Origin: Qipengyuania atrilutea
Lineage (GTDB): Bacteria > Pseudomonadota > Alphaproteobacteria > Sphingomonadales > Sphingomonadaceae
NCBI RefSeq assembly: GCF_013370205.1
Contig: NZ_JABWGV010000004.1
Coordinates: 106,103 to 170,102, forward strand
Direction: 5' to 3'
Length of the DNA stretch: 64,000 bases
The translations under genes were made by a program, and so were the position numbers. Numbering within the stretch: the first letter of the stretch is position 1; every line of letters starts with the position of its first letter. Shown here one piece after another: positions 27,203 through 36,811 of this stretch. The notes beneath the pieces were generated by a model. The model was not told the origin of the DNA, did not search any database, and worked only from the letters and a program-made list of their open reading frames with translations.

Positions 27203-27757
27203 ATGCCCTACGATCCCCCGCCCGAACTCGCCTCCATGTCGCTCGCCGAAATCGCCGAGGCGGTGGAGCAGCGCAAACTTCCCCCCGTCGAGCAATGGTC
27301 GCCAGAGCATAGCGGCGACAGCGAAATGCGCATCGCGGCGGGTGGGCGCTGGTATCATGCTGACGGCGAGATCAAACGGCAGGCGATGGTCCGCGCCTTC
27401 GCGAGCCTGCTGATGCGCGACGAGGAAGGCCAGCACTGGCTCGTCACCCCGCATCAGAAGCTGTCGATCGAGGTCGAGGACGCGGCTTTCGTCGGAACCG
27501 ACATCCAGCGGCGCAGCGATGCGCTGGCGCTGCGGCTCAACACGGACGATCTCGTCATCATCGGGCCGGACCATCCGCTTACCGCCGAAGGGGACCGCGA
27601 CCAGCCCGCTATCTACGTCCACGCGCGGCGCGGATGCCGCGCGCGCCTGAACCGAAGCACCTACGCGCAGCTCGCCGAACTCGCGCTGGGCGAAGGGACC
27701 GAGGACTGGAACGTCACCAGCGGAGGCGAGACCTACTCCCTGCTGCCGCCGCGATGA
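27203..27757 (+). CDS. DUF1285 family protein
   Basis: A 184-residue protein starting MPYDPPPELASMSLAEIAEAVE. Conserved features are RWYHADGEIKRQAMVRAFASLL and the RLNTDDLVIIGPDHPL tail. No catalytic motif is evident. The start at 27203 was chosen over 27164, which would add a low-complexity Ala/Ser leader. Its stop TGA overlaps the NUDIX gene ATG (ATGA, 27754-27757), so they are coupled. Confidence 0.88.
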   Translation: MPYDPPPELASMSLAEIAEAVEQRKLPPVEQWSPEHSGDSEMRIAAGGRWYHADGEIKRQAMVRAFASLLMRDEEGQHWLVTPHQKLSIEVEDAAFVGTDIQRRSDALALRLNTDDLVIIGPDHPLTAEGDRDQPAIYVHARRGCRARLNRSTYAQLAELALGEGTEDWNVTSGGETYSLLPPR

Positions 27758-28353
27758 GTAACCTGTTCGATCGTCTCAAGACGCTGTTCGAGCACGGCCA
27801 CCGCGAGCCGCTGACAGGCCTGTGGGATGATGTCGATTTCGCCGGCGGCCTCCCGATGCGCGATGCGGCGGTGCTGATCGCGGTTACCGAGCGCGAGGAG
27901 CCGGGCGTTATCCTCACCCACCGGCCCGACACGATGCGCAAGCACGCGGGCCAGGTTGCCTTTCCCGGCGGCAAGCGCGATGCTGGCGAGGATGCGGTCA
28001 CGACGGCACTGCGCGAAGCGAACGAGGAACTGGCGATCGACCCCGCCGAGGTGCGCGTCATCGGCACGACCGACCGCTACCGGACCGGGACAGGCTTCGA
28101 CATCATGCCGGTGCTCGGCACGCTGCCGCCCGACTTGCCGATGACCCCGAACCCGGCGGAAGTGGACAGCTGGTTCGAAGCGCCGCTCGCCTTCCTGCTC
28201 GACCCCGCCAATCATCAGCCGCGTTCCGCTGTCTATAACGGCAAGGATCGCGACTATCTCGAGATCGACTGGGAGGGCCACCGCATCTGGGGCGTGACCG
28301 CCGCCATCATCGCGAACCTCTCGCGCCGCCTCGCGTGGGTCGAGAACGCATGA
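27754..28353 (+). CDS. CoA pyrophosphatase (NUDIX hydrolase)
   Basis: A 199-residue protein whose Nudix box runs from GGKRDAG to REANEELAI (about residues 68-91), G-x5-E-x7-R-E-U-x-E-E. The preceding HAGQVAFPGGK is the CoA-type signature shared with NudL-like enzymes, which cleave CoA to 4'-phosphopantetheine and 3',5'-ADP. It is coupled to both neighbours by ATGA overlaps. Confidence 0.92.
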   Translation: MSNLFDRLKTLFEHGHREPLTGLWDDVDFAGGLPMRDAAVLIAVTEREEPGVILTHRPDTMRKHAGQVAFPGGKRDAGEDAVTTALREANEELAIDPAEVRVIGTTDRYRTGTGFDIMPVLGTLPPDLPMTPNPAEVDSWFEAPLAFLLDPANHQPRSAVYNGKDRDYLEIDWEGHRIWGVTAAIIANLSRRLAWVENA

Positions 28354-29540
28354 GGGAAGCGCGTATCCTTCCGGCTGCCGCATGGACGCAGCGCGCCGAC
28401 CTGGCGCAGCTCGTTGCGGCGCTGGGAAACGAGAATATGCGCTGGGTCGGCGGCGCGGTTCGCGATACGCTGGTCGGACGACCGGTGAAGGACGTCGATG
28501 CCGCCACGCCGCTCGTCCCCGAAACCGTCGTCGCGCGCTGCAAGGAAGCGGGCATCCGCACCGTTCCGACCGGCATCGATCACGGCACGGTCACTGCGAT
28601 CCTGCCGGACGGCCCGGTCGAGATCACGACGCTGCGCCGCGACGTATCCACCGACGGGCGGCGTGCTACCATCGCATTCTCAGACGACTGGCGCGAGGAT
28701 GCCGCGCGGCGCGACTTCACAATCAACGCGCTCTATGTCGATCCCGAAAGCCTCGAAATCTTCGATTATTTCGGAGGGCTGGCCGATCTGGAGGCGAACC
28801 GCGTGCGCTTCATCGGCGACGCGCGGCAGCGGATCGCCGAAGATCACTTGCGCATCCTGCGCTATTTCCGTTTCCGCGCCCGCTTCGGCGGCTGGGACGA
28901 AGAGGACGAAGACACCGAAAGCGCCTGCCGCAAAATGGGGGAAACGCTGAAAGGCCTGTCGCGTGAGCGCGTGGCGATGGAGCTGCTTCAGATCCTCGCG
29001 CTGCCCGACCCAAGCGCAACAGTGCGCAAAATGCACGAGCTCGGCGTCTTGCCGGTCATCCTGCCCGAAGCGCGAAAGTCCGAGCTTTCGCGGCTCGACC
29101 TACTACTCGAAGCGGAAGACGCCGAGAATGCGGAAGCCGCTCCGCTGCGGCGTCTCGCCGCGCTGATCCCGCCGCTGCCCGCGATCGCGGCAAGCGTCGC
29201 CTCCCGCCTGCGCCTGTCGAAAGCGCAGCGGCAGCATCTGGTGACGCTGGCCGAGCGTTCACCGGCGGACATCGAGCAGCCGCGGGCACTCGCCTTTCGC
29301 GAGGGAATGGAAGCTGCGCGCGACCGGCTGATGCTCCAAAATGCTTCGGCCGCCGCGCTCGAAGGCTGGGACATTCCGGAATTCCCGCTCAAGGGCCGGG
29401 ACATCATCGCCAGCGGGATTGCGCCCGGCCCGGACGTGGCGCGGATCTTGCGCGAAATACAGGATGCCTGGGTCGCCGCCGGTTTTCCGGGCGAAGAAGG
29501 CGCACGCGATCTTGCCCGCAAAACACTCGCAAAGCGGTAG
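28350..29540 (+). CDS. CCA tRNA nucleotidyltransferase / poly(A) polymerase family
   Basis: A 396-residue class II nucleotidyltransferase. Residues 28-48 hold RWVGGAVRDTLVGRPVKDVD with the DxD metal pair, then RRDFTINALYVD, DLEANRVRFIGDARQRIAEDHLRILRYFRF and the R-E-R-V-A-x-E helix. It adds or repairs the CCA end of tRNA. In alphaproteobacteria this group is usually the sole CCA enzyme. ATG at 28350 overlaps the NUDIX stop; a GTG at 28335 is less likely. Confidence 0.93.
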   Translation: MREARILPAAAWTQRADLAQLVAALGNENMRWVGGAVRDTLVGRPVKDVDAATPLVPETVVARCKEAGIRTVPTGIDHGTVTAILPDGPVEITTLRRDVSTDGRRATIAFSDDWREDAARRDFTINALYVDPESLEIFDYFGGLADLEANRVRFIGDARQRIAEDHLRILRYFRFRARFGGWDEEDEDTESACRKMGETLKGLSRERVAMELLQILALPDPSATVRKMHELGVLPVILPEARKSELSRLDLLLEAEDAENAEAAPLRRLAALIPPLPAIAASVASRLRLSKAQRQHLVTLAERSPADIEQPRALAFREGMEAARDRLMLQNASAAALEGWDIPEFPLKGRDIIASGIAPGPDVARILREIQDAWVAAGFPGEEGARDLARKTLAKR

Positions 29541-29761
29541 AGCGCACTTCAGGCCAGCTTAATCGAGCTTGTCCTACAAACGGTTCGGTTGCCATTCATT
29601 CGGATAACTGAAATTAGGCAGCACGTTCTTTCCGCCTGCATGGAAAGGGCATTGCGGCTGACCGTCTTGCGATGGCATTGCCGCCCGATTTTACACCGTT
29701 CGTATGGGCGTGGTCTTAACCGGTCATGTTCGTGCGGCGACACATTGACTTGGAGTAACTT

Positions 29762-30343
29762 ATGAACTTTGCGAAACTTGCCGCCTCCGCACTTGCGCTC
29801 ACCGCTGCACCTGCCCTGGCGCAGGAAGCCGCACCGGCAACCACCCCCGCCCCCGCCGCGAACGCGCAGGTCGCCGTCGGCGCGACCGTCTACGGCCCGC
29901 AGGGCGGTACCGTCGGCACGATCGAGCAGATCGGCAACGGCGTGGCCGTCGTGAACACCGGCGCGCACAAGGCACCGCTTCCGCTTAATGCGTTCGGCCA
30001 GGGCGAAATGGGCCCGACGATCACCGTGACCAAGGTCCAGCTTGACGGCATGGTCGCCGAGCAGATGGCCAAGATGGTAGCAGCACGCGATGCGGCACTT
30101 AACGTCGGCGCGAACGTGATGACGGCCGATGGACAGGAACTCGGCTCGGTCAAGACGATCGAAGGCGACAACGTGGTCATCGACCGCGCCGCCGGCCCGA
30201 TCACGCTGACGCGCGAGCAGATGGCCGTCGGTCAGCAGGGCGGCCTGATCGCGCTGTTCACCGCAGCCCAGATCGCCGAAGCGACTGGCAGCTCGGCTAC
30301 TCCGGCAGCAGCGGAAACCGACACCGCGCCTATGTCCGAGTAA
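29762..30343 (+). CDS. Secreted Ala-rich protein with two PRC-like repeats
   Basis: A 193-residue protein with a Sec signal MNFAKLAASALALTAAPALA (cleavage after ALA), a Pro/Ala linker and two similar about 55-residue modules: VAVGATVYGPQGGTVGTIEQ and LNVGANVMTADGQELGSVKT. These resemble a duplicated PRC-barrel or beta-strand unit. No function is known. The 221-base upstream region (29541-29761) holds a small inverted repeat CTTTCC/GGAAAG (29628-29647) and a GGAG ribosome site. A strong terminator follows. Confidence 0.8.
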   Translation: MNFAKLAASALALTAAPALAQEAAPATTPAPAANAQVAVGATVYGPQGGTVGTIEQIGNGVAVVNTGAHKAPLPLNAFGQGEMGPTITVTKVQLDGMVAEQMAKMVAARDAALNVGANVMTADGQELGSVKTIEGDNVVIDRAAGPITLTREQMAVGQQGGLIALFTAAQIAEATGSSATPAAAETDTAPMSE

Positions 30344-30386
30344 TCTTGCTCACCTGACGGTTCAGGCTTTGCCCTGGACGGGAACA

Positions 30387-30422
30387 AGGGGGCCGGAAGC
30401 AACCACGCTTCCGGCCCCTTTT
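30387..30422 (+). terminator. Strong, probably bidirectional terminator
   Basis: A perfect 12-bp stem, 30389-30400 with 30407-30418, and a six-base loop are followed by TTTT and preceded by AA. It lies between convergent genes ending at 30343 (+) and 30428 (-). Confidence 0.93.
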
Positions 30423-30427
30423 GCATG

Positions 30428-31231
30428 TTAGAACGGAGGGATGAGCGATTTGCGCAAAGTCAGCGCGAGCGGCTTCCCGTTCGCCGCCGTCCAGCTTGCT
30501 TTCCACATCTGGCCTGAGCCTGCGGACAGGGTCGCTTCGATCTCGAACGGCTCACCCTCTTGCACAGGCTCGGCGTAGCAGGTCCGCACGCTACCTTGTG
30601 CCGGATCGCAGCGTTTGCGCCCGCTCGAAACGCGCACTGCTGCAAGCTGCCCGATGTCGAGTGCTGCCAGTGTAGCGACCCCGTCGCACAATTCTCCGTC
30701 CGCAGTGCAATCGACCTGCGCGGGCGCGATCCCGCCCGCACCCGCGACGCCGATCATTTCGGCGAACGTGCGCATCGCGTAGAGTTGCCGGTCGGGATAA
30801 TGCCCGCTCGCGTGGATGAAGCCCGTGGCGGGAGCGCATGTGCTGCCGGTTTCCGGTTCGGCCAGCGCGATTTTCTCGTGCCGCGACGTCCTCGTCACGG
30901 GAAGGCGAGCCTCAGGATCGGCGCGTTCGGCGTTCGGATCGGCCGTTTCGTCATGCAATTCGGCACGGTATTCGGACCTGACGCAGGTCTGCCCATCGCC
31001 GGGCCGGACGCTGCCGGTGTAGATCGCATCGAAGGCTTGTCCGGGAAGGTGATGCTCGCGCCGCAAGGTGCCACTTACGACATCGCCGCGAGCGTCTGCA
31101 GGAAGGAGCCGATCTGCAAGTGCCATCGCATCGCCGGCGCGCAGTTCTTCGAGCGAAGCGGTCGGTCCGTCCTGCGCATAGGCGATGGACGAGAGACCGA
31201 GAACGAGCAGTGGGGAGAGCATCAACCGCAT
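30428..31231 (-). CDS. Secreted cysteine-containing hypothetical protein
   Basis: A 267-residue protein with a signal peptide MRLMLSPLLVLGLSSIAYAQ, cleaved near AYAQ-DG. Cysteines occur in spaced pairs (CVRSEY, STCAPA, CTADGELC, RCDPAQ, RTCYAE), suggesting disulfide bonds in the periplasm. No domain was recognised. ATG at 31231 is chosen because the hydrophobic signal starts there. The next gene upstream is parC on the same strand 39 bases away. Confidence 0.75.
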   Translation of the reverse strand: MRLMLSPLLVLGLSSIAYAQDGPTASLEELRAGDAMALADRLLPADARGDVVSGTLRREHHLPGQAFDAIYTGSVRPGDGQTCVRSEYRAELHDETADPNAERADPEARLPVTRTSRHEKIALAEPETGSTCAPATGFIHASGHYPDRQLYAMRTFAEMIGVAGAGGIAPAQVDCTADGELCDGVATLAALDIGQLAAVRVSSGRKRCDPAQGSVRTCYAEPVQEGEPFEIEATLSAGSGQMWKASWTAANGKPLALTLRKSLIPPF

Positions 31232-31270
31232 ATGTGATAGTATCACGAAGCGGCGCCGCCTCCTAATACG

Positions 31271-33568
31271 TTAGTCGAAGCGGTTGTCGCGCGGGAAACC
31301 TTGCGGCGGCATCCGCCCTGCGCCGCCACGAGCGACTTTCCATTGCCACATATCCGTTTCGGTCCGCGTGCGGCCTTCCTTGCCGCCCATCTGCCAGCTC
31401 AGGCCGTCCTCCAGCTTGAAGGCGATCGCATCGGACAGTCCGCCGTCGCGGTAGTTCTGCAGCTTCACGCCCTGCCCGCGCGCGAGTTCGGGCAGTTCCT
31501 CGATGTTGAAGACCACCAGCTTGCGGTTTTCGCCGACGACCGCGACGTGATCATGCGCATCCTCGATCCGGCGGACGACAGTGAGGCGCGCGTCGCCTTT
31601 CAGGTTCACGACCTGCCGCCCCTTGCGCGTCTCCGCCATCAGGTCCGTCTCCTTCGCCGCGAAGCCCTTGCCCGTCGTCGCGGCAAGCAGCAGGCGTCCG
31701 TTCTGCCGGTGGACGAGCGCGGCGGCAATTCCGGCGTCGGCATCCATGTCGAGCATCGTGCGCACCGGCTCGCCAAAGCCTCGCGCGCCCGGCAGCTTGT
31801 CGCAGCCGAGCGTGAAGAAGCGCCCGTTGTCCAGCGCGATCAGCAGCTTGTCGGTCGTCTGTGCGTGAAGCGCAAAGGCCGGGCCATCGCCCTCCTTGAA
31901 CTTGAACTCGCTATCGAGATCGACATGACCCTTCGCGCCCTTGATCCAGCCCTTCTGCGAAAGGATCACCGTGATCGGCTCCTTCTCGATCATCGCGTCC
32001 ATATTGAACTCGACCGTAGCGACCGCCTCGGCAATGTCCGTCCGGCGGCGGCCGAGCTCGGTCTTAGGGCCATATTCCTTGCGCAGCGCCGTCAGATCGC
32101 GCTTCAGCCGCGTGCGCTGGCGGGCGGGCGAGCCGAGCAGCTTCTCGAGTTCGTCCTGTTCCTTCAGAAGATCGTCCTTCTCCTGCCGCAGCTGCATTTC
32201 TTCGAGCTTGCGCAGGCTGCGCAGCCGCATGTTGAGGATCGCTTCGGCCTGCCGGTCGGTGAGGCCGAATTCCTCCATCATCACCGGCTTGGGCTCGTCC
32301 TCGGTGCGGATGATCTCGATCACCCGGTCGAGGTTGAGGAAGGCGATGATGTAGCCTTCGACCAGTTCGAGGCGCGCGGCGATCTTGTCGAGCCGGTGGC
32401 GGCTGCGGCGCTGCAATATGTCGATCTGGCTCGCGGTCCAGTTTTCGAGCAGTTCCTTCAGGCCCATGACCATCGGCGTGCGCGTCGCGTCGAGCACGTT
32501 GAGGTTGAGACCGAAGCGCACTTCGAGATCGGTCAGCTTGTAGAGCGATTCCTTCAGCAGTTCCGGGTCGATATTGCGGCTGCGCGGGACGAGCACAATA
32601 CGGATCTTCTCGTCGCTTTCGTCGCGCACGTCGTCGAGGATCGGCAGCTTCTTGTCGGCGATGGCGGCTGCGATCTGCTCGATCAGCTTGCCCTTGGTGA
32701 CCTGGTAAGGAATTTCGCTGATGACGAGCTGCCACTGGCCGCCGCCCAGGCGTTCGATACCCGCCTCGCGGTCGTCGGACTTGTCCGCTTCGGCAGCGTG
32801 GAAGCGGCCGCGGACGCGAAAACTGCCGCGCCCGGTCTCGTAAGCCGCCGCGATCGTTTCCGCGCTTTCCGCCACGATGCCGCCGGTGGCGAAATCCGGC
32901 CCCTTGAACAGTTCCATCAGCCGCGCGTGTTCGACATGCGGATTGTCGATCAGCTCCAGCGTCGCGTCGACCACTTCGGCGACATTGTGCGAGGGGATGT
33001 TAGTCGCCATGCCCACCGCGATACCGCTCGCGCCGTTGGCGAGCAGGTTCGGAAAGAGGCCGGGCATGATCTCCGGCTCTTCTTCCTCGTTGTTGTAGGT
33101 CGGGATGAAGTCGACCGTGCCCGCGTCGAGCCCCTCCATCAGCCGCATCGCGGTCTTGGTCAGGCGCGCTTCGGTGTAACGGTAAGCCGCAGCGTTATCG
33201 CCGTCGATATTGCCGAAGTTCCCCTGCCCCTCGACCAGCGGATAGCGCAGCGCGAAATCCTGCGCGAGGCGGACCATCGCGTCGTACGCGGCGGTGTCGC
33301 CGTGCGGGTGATACTTGCCGATCACCTCGCCCACGACGCGCGCCGATTTCTTGAACCCGCTCGCAGGATCGAGCTTTAATTGCCGCATGGTCCACAGCAG
33401 GCGCCGGTGAACCGGCTTCAGCCCGTCGCGAAGGTCGGGCAGTGAGCGCGCGGTGATCGTCGAGAGCGCATAGACGAGGTATCGTTCGGACAGGGCAGAA
33501 TCGAACGGGGCATCGACGATCGCGTCGAACGGATCGGGTTCCAGCGTGTCGGTGTCGGTATCGCTCAT
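31271..33568 (-). CDS. parC: DNA topoisomerase IV subunit A
   Basis: A 765-residue type IIA topoisomerase subunit. The N-terminal winged-helix region holds DLRDGLKPVHRRLLW, followed by KYHPHGDTAAYDAMVRLAQDF. The catalytic Tyr sits in AAYRYTEARLT. The C-terminal beta-pinwheel lacks the GyrA box, supporting ParC. It unlinks sister chromosomes with ParE. ATG at 33568 is clear. Confidence 0.96.
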   Translation of the reverse strand: MSDTDTDTLEPDPFDAIVDAPFDSALSERYLVYALSTITARSLPDLRDGLKPVHRRLLWTMRQLKLDPASGFKKSARVVGEVIGKYHPHGDTAAYDAMVRLAQDFALRYPLVEGQGNFGNIDGDNAAAYRYTEARLTKTAMRLMEGLDAGTVDFIPTYNNEEEEPEIMPGLFPNLLANGASGIAVGMATNIPSHNVAEVVDATLELIDNPHVEHARLMELFKGPDFATGGIVAESAETIAAAYETGRGSFRVRGRFHAAEADKSDDREAGIERLGGGQWQLVISEIPYQVTKGKLIEQIAAAIADKKLPILDDVRDESDEKIRIVLVPRSRNIDPELLKESLYKLTDLEVRFGLNLNVLDATRTPMVMGLKELLENWTASQIDILQRRSRHRLDKIAARLELVEGYIIAFLNLDRVIEIIRTEDEPKPVMMEEFGLTDRQAEAILNMRLRSLRKLEEMQLRQEKDDLLKEQDELEKLLGSPARQRTRLKRDLTALRKEYGPKTELGRRRTDIAEAVATVEFNMDAMIEKEPITVILSQKGWIKGAKGHVDLDSEFKFKEGDGPAFALHAQTTDKLLIALDNGRFFTLGCDKLPGARGFGEPVRTMLDMDADAGIAAALVHRQNGRLLLAATTGKGFAAKETDLMAETRKGRQVVNLKGDARLTVVRRIEDAHDHVAVVGENRKLVVFNIEELPELARGQGVKLQNYRDGGLSDAIAFKLEDGLSWQMGGKEGRTRTETDMWQWKVARGGAGRMPPQGFPRDNRFD

Positions 33569-33670
33569 ACGCCTCGCCCTATCACCGCCACGCCTCGCCG
33601 GAAAGCGCGGAACGAAGCGCTTTCCCCGCCCGTTGCAAGATCAAACGCACATACGAAAGGATACCCTAAT

Positions 33671-34219
33671 ATGGCAAAACGCGTGATGATTCTCGCAACC
33701 AACGGCTTCGAACAATCGGAGCTTATGAAGCCCAAGGCCAATCTCGAAGACGCCGGCATCGAAACGACCGTCGTCAGCCTCGAAAGCGGCAAGATCAAGG
33801 GCTGGGACGAAGACGACTGGGGCGAAAGCGTCGCAGTCGATAAGACGGTAGACGAGATCGACAACTGCGAAGGCTACGATGCGCTGCTGCTGCCGGGCGG
33901 CCAGATCAACCCGGACCTGCTGCGCGTCAACGAACGGGCCGTCGCCATAGTCAAGGACTTCAACATGGCAGGCAAGCCAATCGCGGCAATCTGCCATGCA
34001 CCGTGGCTGCTGATCGAAGCAGGCATCATCGAAGGCAAGACGGCGACCTGCTACAAGTCGATCCGGACCGATCTGAAGAACGCAGGCGCGAACGTAGTCG
34101 ACCAGGAAGTCGCAACCGACGGCAATATCATTACCAGCCGCAACCCGGATGACATTCCCGCATTTTCGAAGGCACTGATTAGAGCAGTCGAGAATGCGAA
34201 GGTCAGCGAAAACGCCTAA
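33671..34219 (+). CDS. DJ-1/PfpI family protein (YhbO/YajL-like)
   Basis: A 182-residue class I glutamine-amidotransferase-like protein: MAKRVMILATNGFEQSELMKP, Glu in the G-F-E-Q-S-E segment, DALLLPGGQINPD and the nucleophile elbow AAICHAPWLL (Cys near 112). Related proteins act as glyoxalase III or deglycases, or stress chaperones. GAAAGGA at 33654-33660 precedes the ATG. A terminator follows. Confidence 0.92.
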   Translation: MAKRVMILATNGFEQSELMKPKANLEDAGIETTVVSLESGKIKGWDEDDWGESVAVDKTVDEIDNCEGYDALLLPGGQINPDLLRVNERAVAIVKDFNMAGKPIAAICHAPWLLIEAGIIEGKTATCYKSIRTDLKNAGANVVDQEVATDGNIITSRNPDDIPAFSKALIRAVENAKVSENA

Positions 34220-34260
34220 CTCCAATACCAGATTACTCATCCGCTCGGATGGGAAACGGA

Positions 34261-34287
34261 AACCCCGCCCTCGCAGGCGGGGTTTTT
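34261..34287 (+). terminator. Rho-independent terminator
   Basis: Stem AACCCCGCC (34261-34269) / GGCGGGGTT (34276-34284) with a CTCGCA loop and a T run to 34287. It lies 41 bases after the DJ-1 gene and just before the convergent barrel gene, and may serve both. Confidence 0.93.
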
Positions 34288-34291
34288 GGTT

Positions 34292-34915
34292 TCAGAAGCG
34301 GTAGAGAAGCGCCGCCATCACTTGGTGGCGTTCGAGAACTCCGAGCGAAACGTCCTCGCCCAGTTCGTCGCCGCTACCGTAATTGGAGTAGCGATACTCC
34401 ACCCGCGCACCGAGGCGCCGCGATAGTGCGAACTCCCCGCCCGCTCCCAAGCGGTAGCCGCCGATCGCTTCGGTACCGGACAGGCTGACCGTCGGACCGT
34501 CGTAGTCGTAATCGACATCGAGTTCGCTGTAGCCGCCCTTGACGTAGAGCAGACCCGCCCGGCCGACCCGAATGCCGGCCCGCGCGCCGACGTAGAGGTC
34601 GAGCCCCGCGCCGACCGCGAACTCGTCACCCTCTTCGAAAAAATCGAATTCGGTCTGGGAAATGGAACTGTCGGTCAGTTCCGCCTCGACACCCAACACC
34701 GCGCTACCGACTGCGAAGTCATAACCGACGACAGCGCCATACACTACGCCGTCGCTGCTGTCCGAGCCGTCGATCTCGTCGTCGACCGTCAGCCTGTCGT
34801 AGCCCGCGACCGGACCTGCATACAGCCCGGTGTAGTCACTTCCGGCATCTTGCGCGAAAGCGGGGCCGGCAATCAGTGCGCAGCCGAGACCGGCGGCGAA
34901 TACGATTGTCTTCAT
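34292..34915 (-). CDS. Outer-membrane beta-barrel porin-like protein
   Basis: A 207-residue protein with signal peptide MKTIVFAAGLGCALIAGPAFA cleaved after AFA. The rest is alternating aromatic strands (YTGLYAGPVAGY, YGAVVGYDF, RAGIRVGRAGLLYVKGGYSEL) ending in a C-terminal Phe (AALLYRF), the barrel-assembly signature. It belongs to the small OmpA-N/OmpW-like 8-strand barrels (DUF3575/opacity type). ATG at 34915 follows AGGGGAG. Confidence 0.9.
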   Translation of the reverse strand: MKTIVFAAGLGCALIAGPAFAQDAGSDYTGLYAGPVAGYDRLTVDDEIDGSDSSDGVVYGAVVGYDFAVGSAVLGVEAELTDSSISQTEFDFFEEGDEFAVGAGLDLYVGARAGIRVGRAGLLYVKGGYSELDVDYDYDGPTVSLSGTEAIGGYRLGAGGEFALSRRLGARVEYRYSNYGSGDELGEDVSLGVLERHQVMAALLYRF

Positions 34916-35125
34916 GATAATAAACTCCCCTTGGCGTGCCCGCTTGATGCAGGCCCATTTCACGAGGGCGCTCGGCAGACTGTCGCGAAAATGAACAGCA
35001 ATGCACGCATACCGAAACCGTCGACCAACGACTTCAAGAGGCGACAAACGGCTGATTTTTGTTGCGCCTGCCTTTTTCGGAAACATGCCTCATCCCGGTC
35101 ATTACTTCGGCAAGGGAGAAGAATA

Positions 35126-36811
35126 CTGGCTATCTGGAAGAACCTGCTGGCTCTCGCAGCGTTGCTGCTCAGCATTCCTGTGTTGGCGCAGTCCGGACGT
35201 CAGGTCGCGCACGGGTCCGAACCCTATGTGTACGAGGTCGAAACGCTTTCGAACGGCAGCGCCCCCGCCAGCCCGCTCGAGCTCGATACGCCCATGGGGA
35301 TGATGGAAACCTTCATGGCCGCCGGGAAACGCGGCGACTGGGACCGTGCGTCCGCCGCGCTCGACATGACCAACGTGGACGGCGGGGAAAATCCTGAGGC
35401 CGCCCGCGCCTATGCCGCGCGTTTGTACGATCTGCTGAACCGCAGCGTCTCGCTCGACTGGGCCTCGCTTCCCGACCGGCCCGACGCCGTCGATACCGAG
35501 ACGAGCAGCAAAGACCCCATGGCCGGTACCGCACGGCGGTCGATCATCGTGGGCGAACTCGAATGGGACGGGCGGACCGTGCCCATCCGTATTGCCCGCG
35601 TGCAGGAGCCCGGCGGCGAACCGCTATGGGTATTCAGCCGCCAGAGCGTCGCCAACGTTCCCGCGCTCTACGCCATCTACGGTCCCACGAAGTTCGAGCA
35701 GGCGCTGCCCGCACCGCTACGCGAGCAGGCGTTCTGGACGCTGGCGTGGTGGGAAGTCATCGCCCTGCCCATCATCCTGCTCATCGCCGCTTTCGCCGCG
35801 GCGCTCACCTATTTCGCGATCAACCGCTGGCGGCACCGGCTCGACCAGGACACGAAGCTCTATGGCATCCTGCAGGCGGTGCATCTGCCTGCGACCCTGC
35901 TCGCTTTCGCCGGGACTTTCGCAGCGGTGCGAGCGACGTTCTTCCGCCTGTCGGGTCCGGTTAAGGACCTGCTCGATCCGCTTCAGCTGGTCCTCGTCCT
36001 CGCCGCCGTCATCGGGATCGCGCTCGCAGTCATCGACTACCTCTTCGATTTCGCGACCTCGCGCCGGACCGACGAGCTCGAAGCGCCGGAGAACAACGCG
36101 GACCGCAACTTCTATACCAAGATGAGCGCGATCCGCCGGATCGTCACCGCCCTGCTGCTGGTCGCCGGCATCGGCTTCCTGCTGGTCGCCAGCGACATCT
36201 CGAACACGCTCGGCTTCTCCATCCTCGCCTCCGCCGGCCTCGTCGGCCTGATCCTCGTATTCGCCGCGCGCAAGGTGCTGGGTGACATCATGGCGAGCGT
36301 GCAGATCGCCTTTGCACAAACCGCGCGCATCGGCGATGCGATCTACTACTGCGGGCGTTGGTGCTACGTCGAGAAGATCGGCTTCACCCACCTGCGGCTG
36401 CGAAGCTGGGACGAACGGCGAATCATCGCGCCGCTGGGCGATTTCACCAGCGACAGTTTCGAGAACTGGACGAAGCAGGACCCGACCCTGATGATGCACG
36501 TCGAGCTCGAACTCGACAACCGCGCCGATGTCGAGGCCTTGCGTAAGCCGTTCCGCGAATTCGTCGAGAGCGACGAGGACGTGGTCCATCCGGACGAAGC
36601 GAAATGCCAGGTCGTCGGCCAGTCCGCACGGGCGATGGTCGTGCGCTTCATGGCGCGAGCCCCCGACCCCAAGACCGGCTGGGCGATGCATTGCCGCCTG
36701 CGCGAACATATGCTCGCCGCCGCCTCGCGCCTCGATGCCTCGTCGGACCGCGAACCTGCGCCCGCCTTCATTCCGCGCGAGCGCGAAGTACGGATGGATG
36801 CCGAAGACTAG
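35126..36811 (+). CDS. MscS-family mechanosensitive channel with periplasmic N-domain; start unusual
   Basis: About 560 residues. A signal-like segment AIWKNLLALAALLLSIPVLAQSG starts the protein, then an approximately 170-residue periplasmic domain, four to five membrane helices (about 205-390) and the MscS beta domain (WCYVEKIGFTHLRLRSWDERRIIAPLGDFTSDSFENWTK). It relieves osmotic stress by opening under tension. No ATG/GTG/TTG lies near the signal. CTG at 35126 has AGGGAGA (35112-35118) before it. The next canonical upstream start is ATG at 34991, which gives a basic, Cys-rich leader unlike a protein. Confidence 0.88.
   Translation: MAIWKNLLALAALLLSIPVLAQSGRQVAHGSEPYVYEVETLSNGSAPASPLELDTPMGMMETFMAAGKRGDWDRASAALDMTNVDGGENPEAARAYAARLYDLLNRSVSLDWASLPDRPDAVDTETSSKDPMAGTARRSIIVGELEWDGRTVPIRIARVQEPGGEPLWVFSRQSVANVPALYAIYGPTKFEQALPAPLREQAFWTLAWWEVIALPIILLIAAFAAALTYFAINRWRHRLDQDTKLYGILQAVHLPATLLAFAGTFAAVRATFFRLSGPVKDLLDPLQLVLVLAAVIGIALAVIDYLFDFATSRRTDELEAPENNADRNFYTKMSAIRRIVTALLLVAGIGFLLVASDISNTLGFSILASAGLVGLILVFAARKVLGDIMASVQIAFAQTARIGDAIYYCGRWCYVEKIGFTHLRLRSWDERRIIAPLGDFTSDSFENWTKQDPTLMMHVELELDNRADVEALRKPFREFVESDEDVVHPDEAKCQVVGQSARAMVVRFMARAPDPKTGWAMHCRLREHMLAAASRLDASSDREPAPAFIPREREVRMDAED

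Noticed and set aside
31301..33379. Rightward 692-codon frame across parC
   Set aside because: Antisense shadow of parC.
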